From IMG/VR virus record IMGVR_UViG_3300029915_001198, positions 1-37,784 of that record: 37,784 nucleotides of DNA. One strand, given 5' to 3'. The notes under the pieces were generated by a model, which was not told the DNA's origin, searched no databases, and saw only the letters and a list, made by a program, of their open reading frames with translations. Both the position numbers and the translations under genes were made by a program. Below, in pieces: positions 1-7,334 of the stretch; the first letter of the stretch is position 1; every line of letters starts with the position of its first letter. This DNA comes from a virus.

Positions 1-353
1 TTCGGATTCTCGAGGAAGCCGGGGCAGGATTAGGATATACGGCCGAGGACGGCAAGATGCTTGCGGCGGCGATCCTGGATCTGCGAGCGGATCCAGTCCG
101 CGCACATGAGATGGGCGTCAAGGGACGAGAGTTTGTGAAGGCCGGGTACATGAGGAGTGACCTATCCGAGCAAATGGTAAAGTTCATGGGCCGGATCTGC
201 GCCGATGGTGCAGCTGAAGTCCTCGCCATTGGAACAAGCCCAAATTGGGCAGGGCCCGAGAGCAGAAGCATAAGCTCAGCCCCAACGCAAATCGCGGCGA
301 CCACGCGGCTCCGGCGGCGGCTCGCACGTCTGACGATTCAGTGGCGGCACTAG
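1..353 (+). CDS. Glycosyltransferase, C-terminal end only (5' end outside window)
   Basis: The reading frame is open from the window edge to a TAG at 351-353, so only the last ~117 codons are seen. The N-terminal part of what is visible (ILEEAGAGLGYTAEDG, then LAAAILDLRADP and a GREFV helix) resembles the C-terminal helix region of GT4/GT-B glycosyltransferases, where a nucleotide-sugar binding loop is followed by 'l..ai..ll.dp..r..mg..gr..v'. The last ~50 residues are low-complexity and Arg/Ser-rich and look unlike the family. The next gene is a UDP-GlcNAc 2-epimerase on the same strand, so a role in surface polysaccharide assembly is likely. The family call rests on the tail of the protein only; substrate cannot be judged. 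Confidence 0.5.
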   Translation, partial: RILEEAGAGLGYTAEDGKMLAAAILDLRADPVRAHEMGVKGREFVKAGYMRSDLSEQMVKFMGRICADGAAEVLAIGTSPNWAGPESRSISSAPTQIAATTRLRRRLARLTIQWRH

Positions 354-375
354 CCGCCATTTCCAGACAAGACCT

Positions 376-1539
376 ATGAAATACTTCCTCATCGCCGGAG
401 CCCGCCCCAACTTTATGAAGATCGCCCCGATTCACAGGGCGTTTGCGACCAGAAGGAACGGTCATTCGACCGAAGAGCTGCTCATTGTCCACACCGGGCA
501 GCACTACAGCAGAAACATGTCGGACGACTTCTTCCGCGATCTCGGTATTCCGGAACCAGACATCAACCTATGTGTAGGCTCCGGCTCCCACGCCGAGCAG
601 ACCGCGCGCATCATGATGGCGTTTGAGCCGGCGTGCCTGGAGCATCGTCCGGATTGGGTGATCGTCGTTGGCGACGTGAATTCGACGGTCGCCTGCGCCC
701 TCACCGCCAAGAAGCTTGGCATCCGGGTCGCCCACGTCGAAGCTGGACTGCGCTCGCGGGACATGTCCATGCCGGAAGAGATCAATCGGCTCTGTACGGA
801 TGCCATTACCGACCTTCACTTCACTACTGACGCGCAAGCCCAAGAAAACCTACTGAAGGAAGGTGTTCCCAGCGAGAAAATTCACTTTGTTGGCAACACC
901 ATGATTGATACCCTGAGCCAGCAGATCGGTCGAGCCCGCGAGGTGCCGCTCCCTGACGGGCTAATTCCGGGACAGTATGCTGTCCTGACTTTGCATCGTC
1001 CAGCCAACGTGGACTCCCCCGACCGACTGGCTCAGATCCTTGGGGCGATGAACGTCATCGCAGGCCGAATTCCAATCGTTTTTCCTGTCCACCCCCGTAC
1101 AGCGCCACGGCTAAAAGAACTCGAGATCCATCCCAGCATCCGAATCGTGGGACCGATGAGCTATCTGCCGTTCCTCGGACTCGTCGCGCGCTCCCGTATG
1201 GTTCTCACCGATAGCGGCGGCATCCAGGAGGAAACGACCGTTTTGGGCGTGCCGTGCCTCACCATGCGCCCGAACACCGAACGCCCGATCACCTGTGAAA
1301 TCGGAACCAACATCCTGGTCGGAACAGACCCGCAACGTATCCTTCAGGAAACGAATTCAATCCTCAACGGCCACACGCGTCCAAGCGCCATCCCTCAAAA
1401 GTGGGATGGCCATGCGGCCGAGCGGATCGTGGACATCCTGGTCCATCAATCGGTCGAAGAAGCTTCGCTTGTCGGCGCATTAGCCATCGGGGCAGAGCCC
1501 AAACCTGGCGGGCGATTTGACGTCATCGCACGACCTTGA
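376..1539 (+). CDS. wecB: UDP-N-acetylglucosamine 2-epimerase (non-hydrolysing)
   Basis: 387 residues, the usual length for the family. The enzyme interconverts UDP-GlcNAc and UDP-ManNAc in the cytoplasm, supplying ManNAc-type sugars for surface polysaccharides. Visible family motifs are GARPNFMKIAP (7-17), HTGQHY (39-44), VVGDVNST with Asp100, HVEAGLRS with Glu122, PEEINR (Glu134/135), LHRPANVD with His207, PVHPRT, and the uridine-diphosphate site LTDSGGIQEE (277-286) followed by RPNTERP. These match the acidic residues and histidine known to be needed in E. coli WecB. The ATG at 376 is preceded by only a weak purine stretch, but the family begins right at this methionine. It follows the glycosyltransferase fragment by 22 nt and precedes a WbaP-like transferase, consistent with one polysaccharide cluster. 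Confidence 0.95.
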   Translation: MKYFLIAGARPNFMKIAPIHRAFATRRNGHSTEELLIVHTGQHYSRNMSDDFFRDLGIPEPDINLCVGSGSHAEQTARIMMAFEPACLEHRPDWVIVVGDVNSTVACALTAKKLGIRVAHVEAGLRSRDMSMPEEINRLCTDAITDLHFTTDAQAQENLLKEGVPSEKIHFVGNTMIDTLSQQIGRAREVPLPDGLIPGQYAVLTLHRPANVDSPDRLAQILGAMNVIAGRIPIVFPVHPRTAPRLKELEIHPSIRIVGPMSYLPFLGLVARSRMVLTDSGGIQEETTVLGVPCLTMRPNTERPITCEIGTNILVGTDPQRILQETNSILNGHTRPSAIPQKWDGHAAERIVDILVHQSVEEASLVGALAIGAEPKPGGRFDVIARP

Positions 1540-1632
1540 CGTCGGTATATTTAGAGCGGATTTACATTACCGCATTCTCAATTCCATCAACAATCTGAAT
1601 CGTCTCTGGGTACGGAGGATTACCAGAATTCT

Positions 1633-3048
1633 ATGAGCGCAGCACCGGCATTGAGTCTGTCCCGAGGAGCGGGAAGTACATATTCCCTGGTGGCGGAGCT
1701 GGCCACGGGGATGGCGTTCCTGATCGCGGACGCGTTTGCCTTGTTGGCAGCGTACGCGATTACTATTGTGATCCGGGGTGAGTTTGCGAGCGCGGCGTTG
1801 TGGCCGCAGCATATCCGGTTGATCCCGTTTCTGGCCGCCATTCCGCTGCTGATTGGTCTCCTGGGCCTTTATCCTGGCGTGCTCTTGAACCCGGTGGAAG
1901 AGTTCCGGCGACTCACGATTGCGATCGCGCTGGGGATGTCGCTCGTGGTGGTGGCAACGTTCCTGGTGAAGGAGAGCAGTGCGTATTCGCGGCTGGTCTT
2001 CCTGGCGGCGGTTCCGCTAAGTATCGGGCTGGATCTGGGAGCGCGCTGGCTTGTGAGGCAGGTGTGCCCAGGCGCCGGTTGGTGGGGTATTCCGACGGTT
2101 CTGGTCGGACCGGCCGCAGAGGTGGCGGCGATGCGGCGGCTGTTTGAAGCTCATCCCGCACTGGGCATACGAATCGCGGCTGTCATAGAGGCCGAGCGAT
2201 TGAGCCAGGGCTTCGCAGCCGAAGCCCGCATCGCAAAAGGCACCATTCCATACGCCGTGATTATCGTTCCGTCCGGCGACGACCAGCACTGGTTGCGCGG
2301 CGTGGAACGTTTGGTGTGGGAGTGCAGGAAAATCGTTATTGTGCCGCCGTCTAGCGGGTTCCTGTTGCCCGGGATGCGGATCCGAGATTGCGGCGGCATG
2401 GTGGGATTGGAGGCCCAGCGCGAACTGCTGAAACATCGTTCAAGAGTCACGAAGCGAACGATGGATTTCATGCTTACGTTGCTAGGGGGTGTATGTGTCC
2501 TGCTGCCCGTCCTTTTTATCGCAGCGCTAGTGAGAATCACCTCCCGGGGGCCGGCGTTCTACGGGCACAGGCGGATTGGGGAGGGTGGCCGAACCATTCG
2601 CATCTGGAAATTCAGAACGATGGTGGAGAACGCGGACGCGAAGCTGGAGGAGTGGCTAAGAGCCGACCCTAAACTTCAAGAGGAATGGGAGACGCATCAC
2701 AAGCTTAGGGATGATCCGAGAATCACGAAGATCGGCAATTTTTTGAGACAGACCAGTCTCGACGAACTGCCACAGATTTGGAACGTCGTTCGAGGGCAGA
2801 TGAGCCTGGTAGGTCCGCGCCCGATCGTGCGGGACGAGGTTCTGTTTTATGGCGAGGAGTTCGACCTTTACCAGAAGGTGCGGCCGGGCATAACGGGACT
2901 TTGGCAGGTGTCGGGGCGCAGCGACACCACCTACGAGTCCCGGGTTGCAATGGACGTACAGTATGTCCGGAACTGGTCGGTGTGGTTGGACGTGTATTTG
3001 CTGGCCAAGACATTCCGGGTGGTGCTGAAGAAACAGGGGGCTTACTGA
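1633..3048 (+). CDS. WbaP-type undecaprenyl-phosphate sugar phosphotransferase
   Basis: 471 residues. This inner-membrane enzyme would start a repeat unit by moving a sugar-1-phosphate from a UDP-sugar to undecaprenyl phosphate. The N-terminal third has about four membrane segments (roughly 21-46, 61-82, 95-113, 120-137), followed by a soluble middle region, a fifth hydrophobic segment (282-303) and the bacterial sugar transferase domain (about 274-471). Hallmarks of that catalytic domain are KFRTM (326-330), SLDELPQIWNV (375-385), SLVGPRP (391-397) and the ending RPGITGLWQVSGRS. This multi-TM plus catalytic layout is that of WbaP/exopolysaccharide polyprenyl glycosylphosphotransferases. A GGAGG at 1614-1618 lies a somewhat long 14 nt before the ATG. 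Whether the sugar is Gal-1-P or Glc-1-P cannot be read from sequence. Confidence 0.92.
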   Translation: MSAAPALSLSRGAGSTYSLVAELATGMAFLIADAFALLAAYAITIVIRGEFASAALWPQHIRLIPFLAAIPLLIGLLGLYPGVLLNPVEEFRRLTIAIALGMSLVVVATFLVKESSAYSRLVFLAAVPLSIGLDLGARWLVRQVCPGAGWWGIPTVLVGPAAEVAAMRRLFEAHPALGIRIAAVIEAERLSQGFAAEARIAKGTIPYAVIIVPSGDDQHWLRGVERLVWECRKIVIVPPSSGFLLPGMRIRDCGGMVGLEAQRELLKHRSRVTKRTMDFMLTLLGGVCVLLPVLFIAALVRITSRGPAFYGHRRIGEGGRTIRIWKFRTMVENADAKLEEWLRADPKLQEEWETHHKLRDDPRITKIGNFLRQTSLDELPQIWNVVRGQMSLVGPRPIVRDEVLFYGEEFDLYQKVRPGITGLWQVSGRSDTTYESRVAMDVQYVRNWSVWLDVYLLAKTFRVVLKKQGAY

Positions 3049-3161
3049 GGCCCGAATCTGAGACGGAGAACCGGATCCAGACTCAGGCAGTATGTACTTG
3101 GCGTGGCGGGACGTATCCGGATTCGGCGGTGGGATTCTCCGGGGGGAGTCAAGCCTGTCGG

Positions 3162-3365
3162 CTAGAGCCCGAGGGAGCGGGCTACGGAGAGTTCCCTGGG
3201 ATCCGTGCACTGGGCGAGCGGCAGATCCTGGCTATCAAACCACGCAGGGTGCCCCTGAGTGGTGGTACACCGGCGGTCGCGACCGGTACGGATGAACCTG
3301 CCAATTAAGAAGGCGCCCCCTAATTGAATGACGAGGCACCCAAGAACGAGCAGCGTCACTTTCAT
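3162..3365 (-). CDS. Small membrane protein A, paralogue of the 4285-4554 gene
   Basis: 67 residues starting MKVTLLVLGCLVIQL: one N-terminal hydrophobic segment (about residues 3-22), then a basic stretch RFIRTGRDRR and a polar tail. The ATG is preceded on the minus strand by GGAGGGAAC with good Shine-Dalgarno spacing. The first ~30 residues align with the protein encoded at 4285-4554 (MKLTLILLGVLFIQA), including the MK(V/L)TL start and the basic GR.R motif after the TM. The C-terminal tails do not align. Paralogy in the same orientation, both with a Shine-Dalgarno site and a matching upstream block, argues that this is a real gene. No known family is recognised; function unknown, inner-membrane location predicted. 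Confidence 0.55.
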   Translation of the reverse strand: MKVTLLVLGCLVIQLGGAFLIGRFIRTGRDRRCTTTQGHPAWFDSQDLPLAQCTDPRELSVARSLGL

Positions 3366-3465
3366 TGACAGTTCCCTCCAGCGTCTTCGGGCCGTTGTCT
3401 GCCGTGGAGGACATTCCAACGTGACGTATCGGCCCCAATGGCGAATTCTTTAGAACCTCTGTCGT

Positions 3466-3483
3466 AGAATCGTGCGCGATTCT
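3466..3483. repeat. Inverted repeat in the leader of small membrane gene A
   Basis: AGAATCG - TGCG - CGATTCT is a perfect 7-bp stem with a 4-nt loop. It lies between the candidate promoter (3634-3664, minus) and the start codon (3365) of small membrane gene A. It could be an operator or an mRNA hairpin. No T tract follows, so a terminator is unlikely. Confidence 0.35.
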
Positions 3484-3633
3484 GTCAGAAAATCTCTGAT
3501 GATGTGCTTCTCGACCAATAACCATGGGCCTTGGGAGGCACTTCGCCACACGCTCCAACTTTTTGACTTGGGGCCCTGTTTGGTTCCGGCTACGCCGGGT
3601 TAGGGCAGTTTCTGGAAAACGCGGCGCTGGTTA

Positions 3634-3664
3634 ATTAGAGGTGCGACCTTGAGAAGAGTCTCAA
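3634..3664 (-). promoter_or_regulatory. Candidate promoter of small membrane gene A
   Basis: On the minus strand TTGAGA (+ coordinates 3659-3664) and TCTAAT (3634-3639) are separated by 19 nt. The same two hexamers with the same 19-nt spacing occur upstream of the paralogous gene at 4672-4702. A further similar stretch (TTTTCCAGAAACTGCC here, TTTTCCAAAGCTGTCC there) lies just downstream in both. The leader to the ATG at 3365 would be about 270 nt. The call rests on this double conservation; the 19-nt spacer is longer than a typical sigma-70 spacer. Confidence 0.45.
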
Positions 3665-3817
3665 GGTAATTCGCGCCTGGGGCTAAGTTGAATGGGCGGA
3701 GACGGGCTGCCGGGGGAGCGGTTCGGAATGCGGGCTTCGCGCGGCGCTGGGCTGGACCTCGTCGGGGTCTCTGCGGAGCTGAGCTTGAGAAGACCTAGCC
3801 GACAGGTGATTCCCTGA

Positions 3818-4150
3818 ATGAGCGACACAGCTGACCGAAATACGGGTGGACAGCCGCCAGACCTTTTCGTGAGTCCCCTAAAACTGCCGGCGAACGGGTG
3901 GATCTCCGTGCCCGTTAAGCAGATCGAGGAAAACGAGCTGAGTCGTTCATCGACCAGCTTCTCCAACTTCTACCTCTACCGACAATCGGCCAAGGTGCGG
4001 CGGGACAAGCTGCGGCCACTGCATGCACTGGGTCTCGGGATTATTGCGTGCTTTCTGTTCGCCATCCTGGTCATGGTCGGCGTATTACTGATGGCCTACC
4101 GCGCAGTGTTTTGGTCAGATCTGGAAAAACCGATAGACTCTTCCAAATAG
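3818..4150 (+). CDS. Small single-TM protein of unknown function
   Basis: 110 residues. The first ~65 are polar and Pro/Ser-rich, followed by a basic patch (KVRRDKLRPL) and one strong hydrophobic segment at about residues 71-95 (LGLGIIACFLFAILVMVGVL), then a short polar tail. The basic residues before the TM favour a cytoplasmic N terminus. AGGTGA lies about 9 nt before the ATG. It is divergent from small membrane gene A and convergent with gene B, so both membrane-protein types sit in one little locus. I do not recognise a family. The absence of any other plausible gene over this stretch and the clean TM give moderate support. Confidence 0.45.
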   Translation: MSDTADRNTGGQPPDLFVSPLKLPANGWISVPVKQIEENELSRSSTSFSNFYLYRQSAKVRRDKLRPLHALGLGIIACFLFAILVMVGVLLMAYRAVFWSDLEKPIDSSK

Positions 4151-4284
4151 AACAAGAACGATAGCGTTGGTAGAGAAGGCGGCCATAAGGATTCCTTGGC
4201 CTCGGGATGGGCGGACGTGGGAGAAGGCTCAAAAAGTAGTGGAACCAGTCGCCGAGGCACCCCGATTAGCAGGCTGGCGCTTTG

Positions 4285-4554
4285 TCACGCAGTGAGTGGT
4301 GCCGTAGTTGAGCCGGCGGACGACTTAGAAGCTCGGCCGGACTGTGCTTCGAGTTCGCGCGCCATGGCCGCCAGGCCGTTCGTGGCTTGCGCCGAGTCGA
4401 TCAAAGAGTGCGAGGGAGAGGGAGACCAGCGATCCGGTTCAGTCAGAGAGCCCGTTTTGCGGGGGCCACGTCCCGCATGGATGCACTTGGCGATCAGGAG
4501 AGTCAGCGCCGCCTGAATGAACAGCACGCCAAGCAGGATGAGCGTTAGTTTCAT
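4285..4554 (-). CDS. Small membrane protein B, paralogue of the 3162-3365 gene
   Basis: 89 residues beginning MKLTLILLGVLFIQA: an N-terminal hydrophobic segment (about 3-22), the basic motif CIHAGRGPRK, then a Ser/Ala-rich polar tail rich in low-complexity residues. The start is set by GAGGAG seven nt before the ATG on the minus strand. The first ~30 residues align with the protein at 3162-3365. An in-frame extension upstream of this methionine lacks the conservation and overlaps the Shine-Dalgarno site, so it was dropped. It could be a signal-anchored exported protein. No family recognised. Confidence 0.55.
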   Translation of the reverse strand: MKLTLILLGVLFIQAALTLLIAKCIHAGRGPRKTGSLTEPDRWSPSPSHSLIDSAQATNGLAAMARELEAQSGRASKSSAGSTTAPLTA

Positions 4555-4671
4555 GGAATGTCTCCTCGGTCGCATCGGAACCGGCGGCACCGTCGCCTTG
4601 CGGCCCCAGTAGTCTTATCGGACAGCTTTGGAAAATCTTTAGAGCCAGACCGGAGAACTCGGCACTCGTTA

Positions 4672-4702
4672 ATTAGAGCGGTGGCCAGGGGAAAAGTCTC
4701 AA
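4672..4702 (-). promoter_or_regulatory. Candidate promoter of small membrane gene B
   Basis: On the minus strand TTGAGA (+ 4697-4702) and TCTAAT (4672-4677) are 19 nt apart, as in the block upstream of the paralogue (3634-3664). The ATTAG/TTAATTAG core and flanking GTCTCAAG are shared. The distance to the ATG at 4554 is about 115 nt. Confidence 0.45.
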
Positions 4703-4738
4703 GAATACCAACGTGCTTAGCGCGGAATCATTCCTCAG

Positions 4739-4802
4739 CGTAGGGCGGACCCCGAGGTGGGGCGGCTCGCCAGAGCCTGGCGGGGTCTCCAGACCCCGCC
4801 AG
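4739..4802. repeat. GTAGGG-type palindromic intergenic repeat, copy 1
   Basis: A GTAGGGCGGACCCC head is followed by a perfect 12-bp inverted repeat with a 2-nt centre at 4777-4802 (CTGGCGGGGTCT / AGACCCCGCCAG). A related unit (GTAGGGTGGCCCCC plus palindrome) occurs at 5851-5893. The arrangement is REP-like. It lies upstream of the mazEF pair but 150 nt before its promoter region. Confidence 0.5.
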
Positions 4803-4955
4803 CGCGCGACGCCGCCGGCGCTTCTGGTTCGAACGGCCCCCATCCAGCACCGCGCGCAACAGCCATTTTCCGCCTGGATTCGTCCTTGAAACCAAGGTAG
4901 GGCCGAGACACGGTCCCCCTGGGAACGCCAATCTCCAGATAGGCGCGAGCAATCT

Positions 4956-4976
4956 ATACGTGTAGAATACGTGTAG
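4956..4976 (+). promoter_or_regulatory. Direct-repeat operator and promoter region of the mazEF pair
   Basis: ATACGTGTAG occurs twice in tandem (4956-4965 and 4967-4976), 11 bp apart, about one helical turn, ending 9 nt before the antitoxin ATG. TAGAAT (4963-4968) inside it would serve as a -10 hexamer. Ribbon-helix-helix antitoxins typically bind such helically phased repeats, so this is the likely autoregulatory operator. The -35 region is poor. Confidence 0.5.
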
Positions 4977-4985
4977 GTTCATACC

Positions 4986-5228
4986 ATGAATCGAAAGCTC
5001 ACCATCACCGTCAGCGAGGCAGTCTACGAAGGCCTCCACCGGACCATCGGGCGGCGCCACATCAGCCAGTTCATAGACAAACTTGCGCGTCCGCATGTTG
5101 TTCTGCAGGACATCGAGGCCTCGTACCGTGACATGGCCGCCGATCTGGCGCGCGAAAAAGAGGCGACGGAGTGGTCTGAGGGCTTGATTGCCGACGCTTC
5201 CCCAATAGAACCTCATGTTACGCGGTGA
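4986..5228 (+). CDS. mazE: MazE-like ribbon-helix-helix antitoxin
   Basis: 80 residues. The N terminus [18 protein letters not shown] is a beta strand followed by a helix, as in ribbon-helix-helix DNA-binding antitoxins, and [17 protein letters not shown] forms the second helix. The C-terminal part is acidic/helical and would bind and block the toxin. It overlaps the downstream MazF-type toxin gene by 14 nt, the usual translational coupling of antitoxin then toxin. The upstream tandem ATACGTGTAG repeats are the likely operator through which the antitoxin, or the complex, represses the pair. Family assignment rests on the fold pattern and partner. Confidence 0.8.
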   Translation: MNRKLTITVSEAVYEGLHRTIGRRHISQFIDKLARPHVVLQDIEASYRDMAADLAREKEATEWSEGLIADASPIEPHVTR

Positions 5229-5544
5229 GGTGTGGTGGGTCGATTTCGATCCTTCTCTCGGCGGCGAAATCCAAAAAACGCGCCCCGCCGTCATCGTCAG
5301 TAATGACGCGTCCAACCGTAATCTGAACCGCGTTCAGGTGGTTCCAATCACGAGCAATGTGGCCCGCGTCTACCCGTGTGAAGCCTTGATCGAATTCAAT
5401 GGCGAACCCCGCAAAGCGATGGCCGACCAGATCGCAACCGTCAGCAAGCAGCGGCTCAAATCCAGGCTAGCGACCTTCGCGCAAGGCGACATCCGCGCCG
5501 TGGAACAAGCTATCAGAATTCAACTCGGTCTCTCGCCTGCGTAA
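5215..5544 (+). CDS. mazF: MazF/PemK-type endoribonuclease toxin
   Basis: 109 residues, full length for the family. The start [18 protein letters not shown], then [23 protein letters not shown] and [12 protein letters not shown] are the standard MazF landmarks. The Glu-x-x-Lys-x-Arg-Pro segment near residues 18-24 and the later Thr/Ser of the PITSN strand form the catalytic surface in this family. MazF enzymes cut single-stranded RNA at short sequences and stop growth when the antitoxin is degraded. The ATG lies inside the end of mazE. Its target motif cannot be predicted here. It stands among polysaccharide genes and repeats, a common accessory-region location. Confidence 0.92.
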   Translation: MLRGEVWWVDFDPSLGGEIQKTRPAVIVSNDASNRNLNRVQVVPITSNVARVYPCEALIEFNGEPRKAMADQIATVSKQRLKSRLATFAQGDIRAVEQAIRIQLGLSPA

Positions 5545-5850
5545 CCAGGATCCCCTGGTCGCGCTCTCGCGCTGACTGCCAACTCTTGAGAAGGACGTCA
5601 CACGGGCGATCACACGATCTCGCGAAGAGATGCTCCTCGCTTTTCAATAAGTTGCTGCCTGGCGCGGGTAACCATGCCTTGCCGGGCGGTATTCTTCGCC
5701 TGAAGCGGGCAGGCCAAGGGTTCTTCCCCGGACGGCGGGACGAGATTTGAGCGGATTTTTTCGCTAGCCGGTTTACCACTCGGAAGTGGTTCTGTCGAAA
5801 CAACTTAACCAATAACAATTCGTTTCAAACGAACCCAAAACGAACCCGAA
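5545..5850. other. Intergenic region, no gene seen; contains one 15-bp palindrome
   Basis: No frame here has a recognisable product or a convincing start. The only structure noted is TTCGTTTCAAACGAA at 5819-5833, a perfect palindrome around a central C, followed by two AACGAACCC units. Confidence 0.4.
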
Positions 5851-5893
5851 GTAGGGTGGCCCCCCAGGTCTGCGGCCGACCCCCCGGTCGGCC
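5851..5893. repeat. GTAGGG-type palindromic intergenic repeat, copy 2
   Basis: GTAGGGTGGCCCCC is followed by an 8-bp perfect hairpin GGCCGACC/GGTCGGCC at 5874-5893 with a CCCC loop. It shares the head sequence and the palindromic tail design of the element at 4739-4802. It abuts the truncated end of the gmd remnant. Confidence 0.5.
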
Positions 5894-5940
5894 TCTTGAT
5901 TGGTTTGTCCGAAGGAGCGGAACCGGGGGCCGCGCATGCC

Positions 5941-6180
5941 GGACTGGATTGGCGAGAGCACGTGGAGATCGACCCGCGCTACTTCCGGCCGGCGGAGGTG
6001 GAAGCGCTGTGCGCGGATGCTTCCAAGGCGCGGAGGAGGCTCGGATGGGAGCCGGCGGTGACGTTCCACGAGCTGGTGGGCAACATGGTGGACTCGGACC
6101 TTGAAGAAACCGCGCGGCAAATGAGAGGTGGGACCGAAGCGCTGCGGATTCCTGTGGATGCGGCGGAGCGGAACGCGTGA
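5941..6180 (+). pseudogene. gmd: GDP-mannose 4,6-dehydratase, 3' remnant
   Basis: About 80 codons ending at TGA 6178-6180. GLDWREHVEIDPRYFRP, then EVEALCADASKARRRLGWEP and FHELVGNMVDSDL match the last ~65 residues of Gmd, where these segments close the substrate domain. The remaining ~270 residues of the enzyme, with the NAD-binding Rossmann fold and the catalytic Tyr-Lys, are missing. Upstream of 5941 the frame runs into a palindromic repeat. The fragment lies directly before the GDP-fucose synthase gene, the normal gmd-fcl order, so an intact operon was probably broken at its 5' side. A functional dehydratase would have to be encoded elsewhere for GDP-fucose to be made. Confidence 0.8.
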
Positions 6181-6200
6181 ATGCGCCTGTGGCGCGGCGT

Positions 6201-6350
6201 GGTGGGGCAGGTGTGGTGGGGCAGGTAGGCGTGGTGGGGCAGGCTTCAGCCTGCAGACCGGCTTCAGCCGGTCTCTCCGGCGAGTCTTGTGGGGCTTCAG
6301 CCCCGCTCCGTTCGTGGGGCAGTTGCTATTGGCCCCGCGGGGCAACTGGG
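6201..6350. repeat. Cluster of small hairpins with TTCA loops
   Basis: Three consecutive hairpins have different stems but the same TTCA loop: GCAGGC/GCCTGC (6239-6254), GACCGGC/GCCGGTC (6256-6273) and GGGGC/GCCCC (6291-6304). They are preceded by three copies of GTGGGGCAG-like sequence (from 6201). They are followed by a longer imperfect inverted repeat with CAGTTGC/GCAACTG arms (about 6320-6348). The cluster fills the gap between the gmd remnant and fcl. Confidence 0.6.
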
Positions 6351-6381
6351 CGCGTGATTTTCGAGGGAACCGTTGGAACTA

Positions 6382-7323
6382 ATGACACTAACGAATAAGC
6401 GGATTACGGTAACCGGCGGCGCGGGGTTTCTAGGAAGCCGTCTGGTTGCGCGGCTGCGGCACACAGGCTGCCGGGATATTTCCGTGCCGGTCTATCCGGA
6501 ATACGACCTGACGCGGGCCGAGTCGATCGGGCGCCTGTTCGTCGAGCAGAGGCCCGAAGTCCTGATCCATCTGGCGGCCGTGGTGGGCGGCATCGGCGCC
6601 AATAGCGCGAACCCAGGCCGGTTCTTCTATGAGAACGCGGTCATGGGGATCCAACTGATCGAAGCCGCGCGGCGCCACGGAGTGGAGAAGACCGTGGTGC
6701 TGGGCACGATCTGCGCGTATCCGAAACTCACGCCCGTGCCGTTTCGCGAGGAATACCTGTGGAACGGCTATCCCGAGGAGACGAACGCGCCGTACGGGAT
6801 CGCCAAGAAGGCGCTCCTGGTGCAGTGCCAGGCCTACCGGCAACAGTACGGCATGAACGCGATCTACCTGCTGCCCGTGAATCTGTATGGGCCGGGGGAC
6901 AACTTCCACGAGGAGTCGTCGCACGTGATTCCGGCGCTGATCCGGAAGTGCGTGGAAGCCGTCAAAGACGGGCGCGAGGAGATTGTGCTGTGGGGCGACG
7001 GGTCGCCGACGCGGGAGTTTCTGTACGTCGAAGACGCGGCGGAAGGAATCGCTCTGGCGACGGAGCGATACGACAAAGCGGAGCCGGTGAACCTGGGCTG
7101 CGGAGTGGAAATCGCGATTCGCGATGTCGCTTTGAAAATCGCAAGCATGACCGGATTCACGGGCCGCATCACGTGGGATACGACGATGCCCAACGGCCAG
7201 CCGCGGCGCTGCCTGGATGTGAGCAGGGCTGAGCGGGAGTTTGGCTTCCGGGCGGCGACCGCTTTGGGGGATGGACTGCGAATGACGATCGAGTGGTACC
7301 GGGCCGCCACGGAGATCGAGTGA
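6382..7323 (+). CDS. fcl: GDP-L-fucose synthase (GDP-4-keto-6-deoxymannose 3,5-epimerase/reductase)
   Basis: 313 residues from the ATG. An in-frame TTG at 6373, with GAGGGA 4 nt before it, is an alternative start that adds three residues. The enzyme epimerises and reduces GDP-4-keto-6-deoxymannose to GDP-L-fucose with NADPH. It is an extended short-chain dehydrogenase: Rossmann motif TGGAGFLG at residues 11-18, HLAAVVGGI, the active-site strand GTICAYP, the YxxxK pair in APYGIAKKA, then [17 protein letters not shown] and [12 protein letters not shown]. In E. coli the active-site strand carries Ser then Cys; here the Ser position is Thr and the Cys is kept. Its normal partner gmd is present only as a remnant just upstream. 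Confidence 0.93.
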   Translation: MTLTNKRITVTGGAGFLGSRLVARLRHTGCRDISVPVYPEYDLTRAESIGRLFVEQRPEVLIHLAAVVGGIGANSANPGRFFYENAVMGIQLIEAARRHGVEKTVVLGTICAYPKLTPVPFREEYLWNGYPEETNAPYGIAKKALLVQCQAYRQQYGMNAIYLLPVNLYGPGDNFHEESSHVIPALIRKCVEAVKDGREEIVLWGDGSPTREFLYVEDAAEGIALATERYDKAEPVNLGCGVEIAIRDVALKIASMTGFTGRITWDTTMPNGQPRRCLDVSRAEREFGFRAATALGDGLRMTIEWYRAATEIE

Positions 7324-7334
7324 AGACTGCGACT

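Noticed and set aside
4728-5315. 195-codon minus-strand ORF across mazE
   Set aside because: It is antisense to the mazEF start, lacks any motif, and arises from the high-GC codon pattern of the real genes.
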